Notes: a model not told the origin generated them from the sequence alone. Counted from the first letter of the stretch, positions 14,368-22,720 are shown. The stretch: 29,425 nucleotides of DNA from Candidatus Poseidoniaceae archaeon (GCA_949373265.1 CASICT010000040.1:1-29425); one strand, 5' to 3'. Numbers and translations: made by a program.

Positions 14368-16318
14368 CGGTCACGAAGAAGAAGGACATGACGGTCACGA
14401 AGAAGAAGGACATGATGACCACGATGAAGACGGTCATGATGAACATCACGGGGAATGCCACGACACAACCTCTCACGAGAACTATGACTTAACCGAAGAA
14501 GAATGTGAAGCAGCAGGTCACGTGTGGATGGAAGAACATGATGAAGACGGTCACGACGAACACCACGGAGAATGCCACGATACAACCTCTCACGAGAACT
14601 ATGACTTAACCGAAGAAGAATGTGAAGCAGCAGGTCACTTGTGGATGGAAGAAGAGGATGATGACCATCATGAAGAACCACCAACTCCTGAAGAAATGAT
14701 GGAAGATTTTGATACCAACAATGACAGTGCTATCTCATGGGATGAATTCTGGGCAGTAATGGGCGAAGATGATGACCACGATGATAACCATGACGATCAC
14801 AATGATACTCATGACGATAATGACTCCGATGAAGAACACCACATGGAGTGTCATGATGTTGACAATATGACCCACATGACACAATATCATAACCAGACCG
14901 AATGTGAAGATGCTGGCTATTCCTGGATTATGGTCGAAGAAGATGACTATGACGAGCGATTTGAAGCAGCAGTAGAAGAATACATGATGGAAAAGATGAT
15001 GATTGCTTTCAATGATTCTGACACAGACGGTGATGCATTATTGCAACTATCAGAGCTTTCTTCTTTCATAGAATCTATTGATGTCATAATGGACAGCATG
15101 GAATCTCTTTCAAACGAATTTATGATATCTGCCTATGACGAAGACGAAGATGGCGTATTATCAATGAGTGAATTCATGCACATGATGGAAGAAATGGAAG
15201 AAATGGAAGATGACGGCCATGATGACCACAGTGAAGATGGCCATGATGACCACAGTGAAGATGGCCATGATGATGGGCACGACGATCACGACGGAGAGCA
15301 CAACGAAACTGAAATGATGGAATTGATGTTTAATATGTTAGACATGAATAATGACAGTTACATTAACGCTTCAGAACTTGGTATGATGCTTGAAATGAAT
15401 GATGATGACCATGATGACCATGATGACCATGATGACCATGACGAAGATAAGCATGATGAAGATGTCCTGGGATACGCAACTATCCACATCGAAGTTGAGG
15501 GAGAATACGGTTTCGCCCACTCCTCAGAACTAGAGATGTTCATTCTAATGAACGACAACCATGATGACCACGGCCATGACGATCACGATGACCACGGTGA
15601 TGAACAAAAGGTATGCTATGACATGAATTCTCACACCGTCGACATGACCATCAGTACAGAAGAAGATTGTAAGGATGCTGGTTTGATGTGGACTGCTGCA
15701 AACAGTGAGTCTGATGACCATGAAGAAGATGGACATGAAGAAGATGGACATGATGAAGATGGACATGATGAAGATGGACATGAAGAAGAAGCATTGTCTT
15801 ACGACCCACACAGTTGGCTAGACCCTCTTGCAGTCAAGGTACAAGTTGACATTGTGCTAAAACACCTAATCGAGACCTTCCCTGAAGGCGAGGATGTTTT
15901 CACTGAAAACGCTGAAGAATTCAAGAAAGGATTGGATAAGTTGCACATGGAATTCGATGCTGCATTTAATGACGGTGTATGTAATGACAAGACTGTCGTA
16001 GCAAATCACAATGCTTACTCATACATGGCTTACAGGTACAATATTGAATTCATTACAGTACATGGCCTAGATCCAGAAGGTGAGCCATCTCCTGAAGATA
16101 TAGCAATGGTTGTTGAACACATTAAGAAGGAAGGAATTACCGTTCTATTCGTTGAAGAATATACTGACCAATCATCGGTTCAGAGTATTGTAGAAGAGAC
16201 TGGTGTATCCATAAAAATACTTTACACAATGGAAATGGCCCCTAGTAATTCTGATGACGACTATATGTCGATGATGAAGAAGAATCTAGATAACCTTGTT
16301 TCAGGAATTGGTTGCTAA
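14294..16318 (+). CDS. znuA: Zinc-binding lipoprotein ZnuA, continuation with EF-hands and C-terminal lobe
   Basis: This frame continues znuA after an extra base near 14352; residues before that point are not real. Numbering here is for the joined 966-residue protein. It carries more DGHDEH repeats, two-Cys modules at about 347, 386, 478 and 733 (C-HD, TEEECEAAGHVW), and EF-hand loops at 432-443 (DTNNDSAISWDE), 535-546 (DTDGDALLQLSE), 574-585 (DEDEDGVLSMSE) and 642-653 (DMNNDSYINASE). A second small beta module lies at 682-715 (VEGEYGFAHSSELEMF). The ZnuA second lobe follows with DPHSWLDP (His798), ANHNAYSYMAYRY (His864) and FVEEYTDQ (Glu913/914 or Asp917) as remaining ligands. The protein ends in LVSGIGC. 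Ordinary ZnuA is about 300 residues, so about 625 are inserted in the loop. The metal is probably zinc; calcium binding by the EF-hands is inference. Confidence 0.85.
   Translation: MTMEIMTKKDMMTTMKKVTIEEGHDGHEEEGHDGHEEEGHDDHDEDGHDEHHGECHDTTSHENYDLTEEECEAAGHVWMEEHDEDGHDEHHGECHDTTSHENYDLTEEECEAAGHLWMEEEDDDHHEEPPTPEEMMEDFDTNNDSAISWDEFWAVMGEDDDHDDNHDDHNDTHDDNDSDEEHHMECHDVDNMTHMTQYHNQTECEDAGYSWIMVEEDDYDERFEAAVEEYMMEKMMIAFNDSDTDGDALLQLSELSSFIESIDVIMDSMESLSNEFMISAYDEDEDGVLSMSEFMHMMEEMEEMEDDGHDDHSEDGHDDHSEDGHDDGHDDHDGEHNETEMMELMFNMLDMNNDSYINASELGMMLEMNDDDHDDHDDHDDHDEDKHDEDVLGYATIHIEVEGEYGFAHSSELEMFILMNDNHDDHGHDDHDDHGDEQKVCYDMNSHTVDMTISTEEDCKDAGLMWTAANSESDDHEEDGHEEDGHDEDGHDEDGHEEEALSYDPHSWLDPLAVKVQVDIVLKHLIETFPEGEDVFTENAEEFKKGLDKLHMEFDAAFNDGVCNDKTVVANHNAYSYMAYRYNIEFITVHGLDPEGEPSPEDIAMVVEHIKKEGITVLFVEEYTDQSSVQSIVEETGVSIKILYTMEMAPSNSDDDYMSMMKKNLDNLVSGIGC
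14423..14653 (+). repeat. 117-bp tandem duplication of the two-Cys module
   Basis: Copies at 14423-14539 and 14540-14653 are near identical, differing at only a few bases (for example CATCACGGGG versus CACCACGGAG, and GTGTGG versus TTGTGG). Each encodes a 39-residue module with HHGECHDTTSHENYD and EEECEAAGH. Two further diverged copies of this protein module occur near 14843-14930 and 15608-15700. Confidence 0.85.
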
Positions 16319-16364
16319 TTTTCCTGAGATGTTTTGCTTATTCGCTGTATAATTAGGTGATAAT

Positions 16365-16466
16365 ATGCATACAGTTGACATTATACCTCTAGCTTTTGTG
16401 CTAGTCACGTTGGTAATCTCAATAAGTTACTTACTTGTTGAGTTTGCAAGGGCTAGGAAGGTTTAG
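16365..16466 (+). CDS. 33-residue membrane microprotein in the zinc importer operon
   Basis: A very short frame starting MHTVDIIPLAFVLVTLVISI and ending VEFARARKV. It is one hydrophobic helix (about 6-25) with a basic C-terminal end, so it should sit in the membrane with the tail inside. TAGGTGA ends five bases upstream of the ATG, the same ribosome binding pattern seen before moaB and pyrC, which is the main reason to believe it. It lies 46 bases after znuA and 58 before znuC on the same strand. Small single-helix subunits accompany some transporters, so an accessory role is plausible but unproven. Confidence 0.55.
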   Translation: MHTVDIIPLAFVLVTLVISISYLLVEFARARKV

Positions 16467-16524
16467 ATGAAATAGTCCAGCCGCTATTATTATCCATTAA
16501 TCTAATTGGACGAGATGTGAAGAA

Positions 16525-17382
16525 ATGCAATCTGTGAAAGCCGAAGTTGTATCTCCAAAGAGATATCTACCCGAACAGGGTGTTGAACTTCCGCAATCTG
16601 ATAGGGAACTATCTGTATTGAATGTCCAAAACTTGACCGTCGTGCGTTCTGGAAAGGTAATTATCAGAGACATTAACCTTAATATTAAGAAAGGTGAATT
16701 TGTCGGTTTAGTAGGGCCTAATGGAAGCGGAAAGTCAACACTTCTATTGGCAATTCTAGGGGTATTGAAATCGAAGACGGGAACTGTAAGTATCTATGGA
16801 AATCCTCCAATGTCGAGGAAACTTAACGGGAAAATTGGTTGGGTCTCACAAGCGGCGTCAAACCTCCCTAAAGATATTCGAATTACAGTCAAGGAATTAG
16901 TACAACTAGGTACTAGAAACGCTAGTAACATGTTCTTTTGGAGCAATAGTAGAGAAAAACAACTTGTTGCCAAAGCAATCGAAATGGTCGGGTTAACCGA
17001 TGTTGAAAACACAGATATTGCTAGGCTTTCAGGAGGTCAAAGACAGCGAGCAGTAATTGCTCGAGCACTAGCCTCAAACGCTGAATTCATCCTATTCGAT
17101 GAACCGCTAGTAGGTATTGATCGTGAATCACGGAATTCTTTATTGAAATTGTTAGACCAACTCTGTCATGATGAAGGGAAAACTATTCTCATGGTATCAC
17201 ATGATTTGACTGCAATTCGGCAAACTGCTCACAGGATGATATTCCTAGAGGAGGCTATTCGATTTGATGGAGACACCAAAGATTTCCCCGATTTAGAAAC
17301 TCTTGCTGTATTGCGAGGCATTGAACCAGTCCATGGCAGTGAGAATTCAACTCATCATAATCATTCAATGGAGGAAGAATGA
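16525..17382 (+). CDS. znuC: Zinc ABC transporter ATPase ZnuC
   Basis: The ATP-hydrolysing subunit of the importer, on the inner face of the membrane. Walker A is GPNGSGKST (64-72), the Q-loop is GWVSQA, the ABC signature is LSGGQRQR (168-175), Walker B is ILFDEP (189-194) and the switch His is in VSHD (His226). A 30-residue N-terminal extension before the ABC fold and a His-rich end (ENSTHHNHSMEEE) are less usual; the terminal His cluster could bind or sense metal. At 285 residues it is slightly longer than common ZnuC. Its TGA stop is immediately followed by the znuB ATG, so both are co-translated. Confidence 0.92.
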   Translation: MQSVKAEVVSPKRYLPEQGVELPQSDRELSVLNVQNLTVVRSGKVIIRDINLNIKKGEFVGLVGPNGSGKSTLLLAILGVLKSKTGTVSIYGNPPMSRKLNGKIGWVSQAASNLPKDIRITVKELVQLGTRNASNMFFWSNSREKQLVAKAIEMVGLTDVENTDIARLSGGQRQRAVIARALASNAEFILFDEPLVGIDRESRNSLLKLLDQLCHDEGKTILMVSHDLTAIRQTAHRMIFLEEAIRFDGDTKDFPDLETLAVLRGIEPVHGSENSTHHNHSMEEE

Positions 17383-18294
17383 ATGGGCATAGGAGTTTTC
17401 ATATTGGAAATTGTAGCTCCACTTTTGGAGTTTGTTGTACCAATTGTACCTGGTGAAACGTTTCCTTATATTTTCAAACTGGAAATGTTCCAGCGTGCAT
17501 TTCTCGCAGCAATTATGGTAACGGTTGTCGCAGGACTGCTAGGTGTTTTCCTTCTAATTCAGAATCTAGCTTTGATTGGAGATGGGCTAGCCCATGTGTC
17601 ATTCGGAGGCGTAGCAGTAGGGGTTGTTCTTGGAGCAACATCACCACTTTGGTATGCCCTTGTATTCAGTATAACAGCATCAATCCTAATTCATGAACTC
17701 CGATCAAGAGAAATCCTCACTGGTGATGCCTCCATTGCAATATTTCTAACTGGAATGCTTGCACTAGGGCTTGTAATTTTACGAGTTAGCGGAGGAGGAA
17801 TTACTACTGAAATTCACAGTTACCTCTTTGGAAACTTATTGTTAATCGATGAAGCAAGTCTTGACATGATTGCATTGATTTGCATAATCTCAATTGTATT
17901 CTTAGCATCAATTCGCTCTACACTTCTTGCTTGTACTATTGATCCTATGGCTGCTAGAATTCAAGGACTGCCGGTTAGAGGAATTGGGCTCTTATTCAGT
18001 ATCATAACCGCTGCAGTTGTTGTAAGTATGGTTCAGGTAGTTGGGACATTGCTGGTCACCGCATTGTTAGTGACACCAGCGGCGACTGCACAATTAATTG
18101 GGCGAAGTTTCCGTTCTTGCTTAATTTGGACACAGGTTTTCGGCTTGAGTTCAGTCTTTGTCGGACTCTACCTATCTTCAGAATTGAATGCAGGTAGTGG
18201 CTCGATGATTGCATTAGTTTCTGCAGTAGTGTTCGCCGTTGTTGCGATATCAAAGATTTCTTTCGACTTTATCTATCAGACCAACGAAAATTAG
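17383..18294 (+). CDS. znuB: Zinc ABC transporter permease ZnuB
   Basis: A 303-residue integral membrane protein of the ABC-3 (ZnuB/TroC/MntB) family with about eight or nine helices. Typical blocks are FLLIQNLALIGDGLAHVSFG (the conserved GDxLAHxxFxG motif), LTGMLALGLVILRVSGG, SYLFGNLLLI, AARIQGLPVRGIGLLFSII and VGTLLVTALLVTPAATAQL. It forms the channel that receives metal from ZnuA. The start directly follows the znuC stop. It ends 11 bases from the convergent thiolase, so the operon stops here. Confidence 0.93.
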   Translation: MGIGVFILEIVAPLLEFVVPIVPGETFPYIFKLEMFQRAFLAAIMVTVVAGLLGVFLLIQNLALIGDGLAHVSFGGVAVGVVLGATSPLWYALVFSITASILIHELRSREILTGDASIAIFLTGMLALGLVILRVSGGGITTEIHSYLFGNLLLIDEASLDMIALICIISIVFLASIRSTLLACTIDPMAARIQGLPVRGIGLLFSIITAAVVVSMVQVVGTLLVTALLVTPAATAQLIGRSFRSCLIWTQVFGLSSVFVGLYLSSELNAGSGSMIALVSAVVFAVVAISKISFDFIYQTNEN

Positions 18295-18305
18295 ATTTCT
18301 TTGGT

Positions 18306-19451
18306 TTAGGATATTGAAATACGCATTGCAACTGCATTTCCGCCACCTAGGCAAAGAGATACAATTCCACTCTTAGCCTCAAGTCGGCGCATTACTCCAA
18401 TCATTGTGATTAGACAGCGAGTTCCACTGCTTCCAAGCGGATGGCCAAGAGCAACAGCCCCACCATGAAGGTTGAATCTATCATCTGGGATTCCGACTTC
18501 TTGGGCAACTGCACACGATGCGCTTGCAAATGCTTCATTGTGTTCGTAAACATCTACATCCATTACGTCCAGATTCGCTCTTTCAAGTAACATCTTGATC
18601 GCAGGAACTGGTGCATACATAACACGGCTAGGCTCCACTCCTGCTGTACAGTAGTCTTCGATTGTTGCGATTATTTTCCAACCGTTTTTCTTGGCGAAAT
18701 CTTCGTCAGCAACCAATATTGCAGAAGCACCGTCATTGAGAGTTGATGCGTTACCTGCTGTAACCATTCCATCTTCTTGGAATACTGGCTTTAGACCTGC
18801 TAATTTCTCTGCAGTTGTTCCTTCACGAACTCCTTCATCTGTAGAGAGTTCGGGCATGTCGAATCTCTCCCAAGCAAACCAACCGTTTGCTTCTGCCTCT
18901 GCTGCTTTATTTTGTGAACGAGCTGCGAAACCATCCATCTTCTCTCTAGAGATATTGCACTCATTGGCTACTATTTCTCCGGTATTACCCATGTGAACAT
19001 CATTGTAAACATCCCATAGTCCATCATGAACCATAGTTGAAACCATTTCTTTTTCTTCGCCATTCCGCTTCTCAAACTTAGGAGCATTTGTCATACTCTC
19101 CATTCCACCAGCGACAATAGCCTTGTATTCTCCAGCCTTGATACTGTTAGCAGCCATCATTACAGCCTTAAGAGAGGAACCACAAACTTTGTTGATTGTT
19201 GTAGCAGCTACCGAATTGGGAAGTCCTGCTCCCAAAGCAACTTGTCGAGCAGGTGCTTGGCCCGAACCTGCCTGTAAGACTTGGCCGAAAAGAACCTCGT
19301 CTACAATACCGCTAGATGGATTTACATCACAGCGATTTAGCAGTTCCTTAACCGCACGTATTCCTAACTCGACCGCACTCAAATTGGAAAGACTTCCTCG
19401 GAATTTTCCAATTGGTGTTCGTGCAACACCGCAGATAACGACTCTAGGCAT
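18306..19451 (-). CDS. Acetyl-CoA C-acetyltransferase (thiolase)
   Basis: A 381-residue thiolase that joins or cleaves acetyl-CoA units. The nucleophile is the Cys of NKVCGSSLKAV, the His of the EHNEAFA loop (His in the NEAF motif region) and GGAVALGHPLGSSG form the active site, and the final Cys lies in SLCLGGGNAVAM. The N-terminus VVICGVARTPIGKFRGSLS is typical. Length matches bacterial-type homotetrameric biosynthetic or degradative thiolases, not the shorter archaeal thiolase that works with HMG-CoA synthase and a DUF35 protein. It may serve beta-oxidation of fatty acids, fitting a heterotroph that uses protein and lipid. It stands alone on this strand, divergent from rph with a 77-base gap. 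Confidence 0.92.
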   Translation of the reverse strand: MPRVVICGVARTPIGKFRGSLSNLSAVELGIRAVKELLNRCDVNPSSGIVDEVLFGQVLQAGSGQAPARQVALGAGLPNSVAATTINKVCGSSLKAVMMAANSIKAGEYKAIVAGGMESMTNAPKFEKRNGEEKEMVSTMVHDGLWDVYNDVHMGNTGEIVANECNISREKMDGFAARSQNKAAEAEANGWFAWERFDMPELSTDEGVREGTTAEKLAGLKPVFQEDGMVTAGNASTLNDGASAILVADEDFAKKNGWKIIATIEDYCTAGVEPSRVMYAPVPAIKMLLERANLDVMDVDVYEHNEAFASASCAVAQEVGIPDDRFNLHGGAVALGHPLGSSGTRCLITMIGVMRRLEAKSGIVSLCLGGGNAVAMRISIS

Positions 19452-19528
19452 GAACGGTCCAATGGGACTCGATTCTTCAACCTGCGCGCGGAGGGAAGTA
19501 TTCTTGTGTAGTGGTTACTCGCCGAAGC

Positions 19529-20353
19529 ATGGCCAAGTTCAAGACCGGCATTGAGACCGACCGTGCTAAAGATGAAATGAGAAATATCGACGTTGAAATC
19601 GATTTCACTCCCAACGCCCTAGCAAGTATTCTTTACCGTCAAGGCAACACACATGTATTGTGTTGTGTAACCAAAGAAGCAAGACTACCAGGTTGGTTCC
19701 CTAGAGACGCCACTAAGGGTTGGGTCCATGCTGAGTATTCACTACTCCCCGGATCCACCGATTCAAGATTCCGCCGTGAAAGAAGAGGAGCAAAAGGACG
19801 CACTCAAGAAATCGAGAGGTTGGTTGCTCGCTCACTTAGAGGTGCTATTGATCTCGAAGCACTAGGGCCTATTGCACTAACAGTCGATTGCGATATTCTA
19901 AACGCAGATGGAGGAACACGATGTGCATCAATTACAGCCGCTAACATTGCACTAAGATTGGCTGTTCGAAGATTAATTGCGAGTGGAGATTGCCTGCCAA
20001 TAGACCTTCGACCTTCACGTGAAGAGCGAGATAATGGTTGGACTGCCCCTCAATTATCAAAAACTGAAGCCCGAAATCATGAAAACAAAGTTATTCCACA
20101 CAACCTATCGGCAATTTCGGTAGGACTTATTGGCGATGATGTATTCCTAGACCTAGATTATGTTCTCGATTCAAACGCTGATGTCGACATGAATGTAGTT
20201 GGTACTTCAGATGGTAAATTCGTTGAAGTACAAGGGACTGGCGAAGAGTCCACATTTTCCTATGATGAACTACAAGCATTGCTTGACATGTCACGAAATG
20301 GACTAGCACAATTAGCTGAAATGCAAATAGCAGTGCTAGAAGATCTCGAGTGA
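19529..20353 (+). CDS. rph: Bacterial-type RNase PH
   Basis: A phosphorolytic 3'-5' exoribonuclease that trims tRNA ends using phosphate. Sequence blocks match bacterial RNase PH rather than archaeal exosome Rrp41: GWVHAEYSLLPGSTDSR, GRTQEIERLVARSLRGAIDL, VDCDILNADGGTR and ADVDMNVVGTSDGKFVEVQG. Catalytic Asp candidates are in ADVDMNVV. The usual RPDGR start motif is missing; the N-terminus is MAKFKTGIETDRAKDEMRNI. About 25 extra residues (from RPSREERDNGWTAP) sit before the second half, making 274 residues versus about 240. ATG at 19529 is preferred to GTG at 19511. It directly precedes tRNA-Phe, a possible substrate. The identity with RNase PH is secure by motif; a bacterial origin is inference. 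Confidence 0.87.
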   Translation: MAKFKTGIETDRAKDEMRNIDVEIDFTPNALASILYRQGNTHVLCCVTKEARLPGWFPRDATKGWVHAEYSLLPGSTDSRFRRERRGAKGRTQEIERLVARSLRGAIDLEALGPIALTVDCDILNADGGTRCASITAANIALRLAVRRLIASGDCLPIDLRPSREERDNGWTAPQLSKTEARNHENKVIPHNLSAISVGLIGDDVFLDLDYVLDSNADVDMNVVGTSDGKFVEVQGTGEESTFSYDELQALLDMSRNGLAQLAEMQIAVLEDLE

Positions 20354-20371
20354 TTGAGCCGTAAGGCTTGA
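20354..20371 (+). other. Stem-loop with GUAA tetraloop after rph
   Basis: TTGAGCC at 20354-20360 pairs with GGCTTGA at 20365-20371 across GTAA (a GNRA-type tetraloop), a 7-bp stem with two G-U pairs. It starts immediately after the rph stop and may protect the mRNA end or separate rph from the tRNA. Short stems like this arise by chance, so confidence is low. Confidence 0.3.
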
Positions 20372-20400
20372 AATGCTGATGCATGTGGCAATGTTATCCC

Positions 20401-20473
20401 GGGTTAGTAGCTTAGTTGGGAGAGCGCGGCACTGAAGATGCCGAGGTCGCTGGTTCAAGTCCGGCCTAACCCA
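20401..20473 (+). tRNA. tRNA-Phe (anticodon GAA)
   Basis: A complete cloverleaf can be drawn. The acceptor stem GGGTTAG pairs with CTAACCC, the D arm is GCTT with GAGC, the anticodon stem CGGCA pairs with TGCCG around CTGAAGA (anticodon GAA), and the T arm GCTGG pairs with CCGGC around TTCAAGT. The discriminator is A and the 3' CCA is not encoded; the next bases are C and a run of six T. There is no intron. It lies 47 bases after rph. Confidence 0.96.
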
Positions 20474-20474
20474 C

Positions 20475-20503
20475 TTTTTTGAATCAAATTGATTTGATTT
20501 TTT
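20475..20503 (+). terminator. T-rich terminator after tRNA-Phe
   Basis: A run of six T directly follows the tRNA, then AATCAAA (20482-20488) and TTTGATT (20493-20499) form a 7-bp stem with a TTGA loop, followed by four more T. Archaeal termination mainly uses T runs, so this double signal should separate the tRNA from the next gene. Confidence 0.5.
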
Positions 20504-20593
20504 AATATGAAGAAACTTATTTTTCATTATTATCGATGATGTTGTGGTAGAATTAGCATAGTCTTCATGTGCTTATGCCCCGTAGGGGCAAAC

Positions 20594-22711
20594 ATGGCGC
20601 CAAATAAGCTCGATTCTGATATCGATGCTTTGCCTGAAGGAGCCGTTGAAATCAAGCCTATTGACAAAGTTTCTAAGGAACTGGCAGGGATTAGGAAAAG
20701 GCGTAATTCTGATTCAAAAAGGCGTTTTCCTTCAGCAATAGAGGACTGGACCTTGCTAATGGGCATATCATATGCAGGAGTATTCGCACTCCTTCTTTTC
20801 GGAATGGCAGGTGGAGCATTTGGAGAATCTACAAGCCTTGACCATTGGGCTAGCGGCACGATTCTAGACAGCGGCGAGCCATGTGAGGAGAAAGTGGACA
20901 CACCTTGGATACATGCTTACCCTGATAACGACGCTGAAGTATTGAAGATTTCAGGTCGTAATTTAGCACAAGGAATTGCTTTATTGAATTGGACCGTATC
21001 ACCCAGTGCAGATTCAGGAGATGATTTTGATGATCCCGACCGTATCTCACAGGGCGAGGTAGAGAAAAAGTCCACACGAATTAATTTCGAAGAATGGAAA
21101 ATTGGTGTGTACGACATTGTTGTCACAATTGATATTTATCAACTTGAAACCAATATGAGTAACAAAACTGAAGACGATAGACTGAATGGAACGGAGAGAA
21201 TTTCTAAGACCTTAGAATTCGAAATTAGTACGTCGAAAAATGCTTTGTCTTTCCTCCCCTTTGTAGATTCTGAAGTTAAACGTGAAGCAGATCTCATCGA
21301 AGAAGGGCCACGCTCATGCTGGTCGGTAGGAGACCTAGGTAACTGGGGATTCGTATTGATGGGTGCAGAACTTGGAGGAGGTCGTGAAACAGCAATGCTA
21401 ACCGGTGGAGCTGCTGGTATTCCGGCTTGGTGGATGGCATTTACCTCATTGTCATTATCGGTGATTTCACTATTCTTGGCATATCCAGTAATGTACAAAT
21501 TATACCATCAAGAAACTGATGACATGCTATCTCGCACACACATACGGAAAGTTGTTGCTGATGTATTACGTAATACTGAACGGCGATTGCATATTCAAAT
21601 CGATTGGGACCTATACAAGATAGAAGTACGAGATTTATCGATTGACATCATGGTACCTTACTCTAATACCGATGGAACATTCTCTGATTCGGCAGATATA
21701 AGGTCTGAAATCCTCAAAGAAGTATTGGAAGAATTCGCACTATTCCGTGTATTCAAGCCTGTTCAATTGACAGTTAGGTCAATTGGTGATAACCAAGCAA
21801 TAGATTTCGAAACCGGAGTCGGAGTTGGAAGCGGGATGGTTGATGAAGATGATATGGAAGACCAGGATTACACCTCGTTCTTCCGTGACCTGCATATGCT
21901 TTCAAAGGTCGAAGATGAAGTTAGAGAGTCGGTAAAGGGTTACTTCCGTTCTAAGAATGACTTGATTTTGCAAATGGCAACTGTTACCAGTGAAGATTCG
22001 ATAATTTTCGTTAGAGTTGCATACAAGCCGAATCAAAGATTTGCTTTCTTTAGATTCAAAGATTCTAACTCTGAAATTGAGAAGAACCTTAGAAAGTATA
22101 TCTCCAGAGAGAATCCAGAACTAGTTGGTTCTCAAGAATTGATTGTCAAGGGTCGTAACCTTGTATCCACTCTAGCAGACAGGTCTGGGGCCGGTCGTGT
22201 TGAAACGCTATCTAGGAAGGGTAGCAAAGACGCACGCGTTGCTGCTGTAGCTAAACAGGATGGTTTAGGAGGAAGGGTTTTGCAAACCAAGTTGTTTGGA
22301 GATATTCTTTCTACAGTAGAATATACTGCAAACGAAAAGCGAGAGATGATCAACAAATGGGGATTCTGGGGCCTCATTGTATTCGTATGGATTCCTTTCA
22401 TGGCATCAGGAGTTCTTGTTGGAGCAATGTTAGGACTCTTGTCAAGGATGAAGTTCATGCGAGTTCTTTGGGCTACATTTGCAGGAGGAGCGGCGGCATC
22501 GCTAACATGGGCTTATACCGCCGAAGGAATAGTTACTGTGATGCACAAATACAAACTTGAAGCCGCTATACCAATAGCAATAATTGCTTTCATTGGAATG
22601 GCAGTATTACATATGCGTTCTACAAAGACCAGAAGACAAGCAGAATTGTTTGAAGACACACTTCTCGATTCATTCCATGCCGATATTCGAGATAAATACG
22701 GCAACGAGTGA
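20594..22711 (+). CDS. Large membrane protein with small multidrug export-like C-terminus
   Basis: A 705-residue protein. The basic N-terminus is followed by a helix (about 50-70, ISYAGVFALLLFGMAGG), an outside acidic beta domain (about 75-235) with two Cys, and further helices (GIPAWWMAFTSLSLSVIS, about 275-310). A soluble middle part (about 315-590) has regular helix and strand content without a known motif. The C-terminal 110 residues contain three helices; WGFWGLIVFVWIPFMASG, VGAMLGLL and WATFAGGAAASLTW resemble the small multidrug export family (COG2426/PF06695). The true substrate is unknown. ATG at 20594 is preceded by GTAGGGG and is preferred to ATG at 20567. The moaB start is nine bases downstream, so an operon with moaB and pyrC is likely. 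Confidence 0.65.
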   Translation: MAPNKLDSDIDALPEGAVEIKPIDKVSKELAGIRKRRNSDSKRRFPSAIEDWTLLMGISYAGVFALLLFGMAGGAFGESTSLDHWASGTILDSGEPCEEKVDTPWIHAYPDNDAEVLKISGRNLAQGIALLNWTVSPSADSGDDFDDPDRISQGEVEKKSTRINFEEWKIGVYDIVVTIDIYQLETNMSNKTEDDRLNGTERISKTLEFEISTSKNALSFLPFVDSEVKREADLIEEGPRSCWSVGDLGNWGFVLMGAELGGGRETAMLTGGAAGIPAWWMAFTSLSLSVISLFLAYPVMYKLYHQETDDMLSRTHIRKVVADVLRNTERRLHIQIDWDLYKIEVRDLSIDIMVPYSNTDGTFSDSADIRSEILKEVLEEFALFRVFKPVQLTVRSIGDNQAIDFETGVGVGSGMVDEDDMEDQDYTSFFRDLHMLSKVEDEVRESVKGYFRSKNDLILQMATVTSEDSIIFVRVAYKPNQRFAFFRFKDSNSEIEKNLRKYISRENPELVGSQELIVKGRNLVSTLADRSGAGRVETLSRKGSKDARVAAVAKQDGLGGRVLQTKLFGDILSTVEYTANEKREMINKWGFWGLIVFVWIPFMASGVLVGAMLGLLSRMKFMRVLWATFAGGAAASLTWAYTAEGIVTVMHKYKLEAAIPIAIIAFIGMAVLHMRSTKTRRQAELFEDTLLDSFHADIRDKYGNE

Positions 22712-22720
22712 GGTGAAAAA

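Noticed and set aside
13844..14684. Several minus-strand frames rich in His, Arg, Val and Ile, such as SIVSIMVIVSIF
   Set aside because: They are mirror images of the GATGGACACGATGACC repeats in znuA and have no independent support.
19529..20353. Archaeal exosome subunit Rrp41
   Set aside because: The blocks GRTQEIERLVARSLR and CDILNADGGTR fit bacterial RNase PH better than Rrp41.
20336..20527. Minus-strand frame containing PDLNQRPRH
   Set aside because: This is the antisense translation of the tRNA gene, a well-known false protein in databases.
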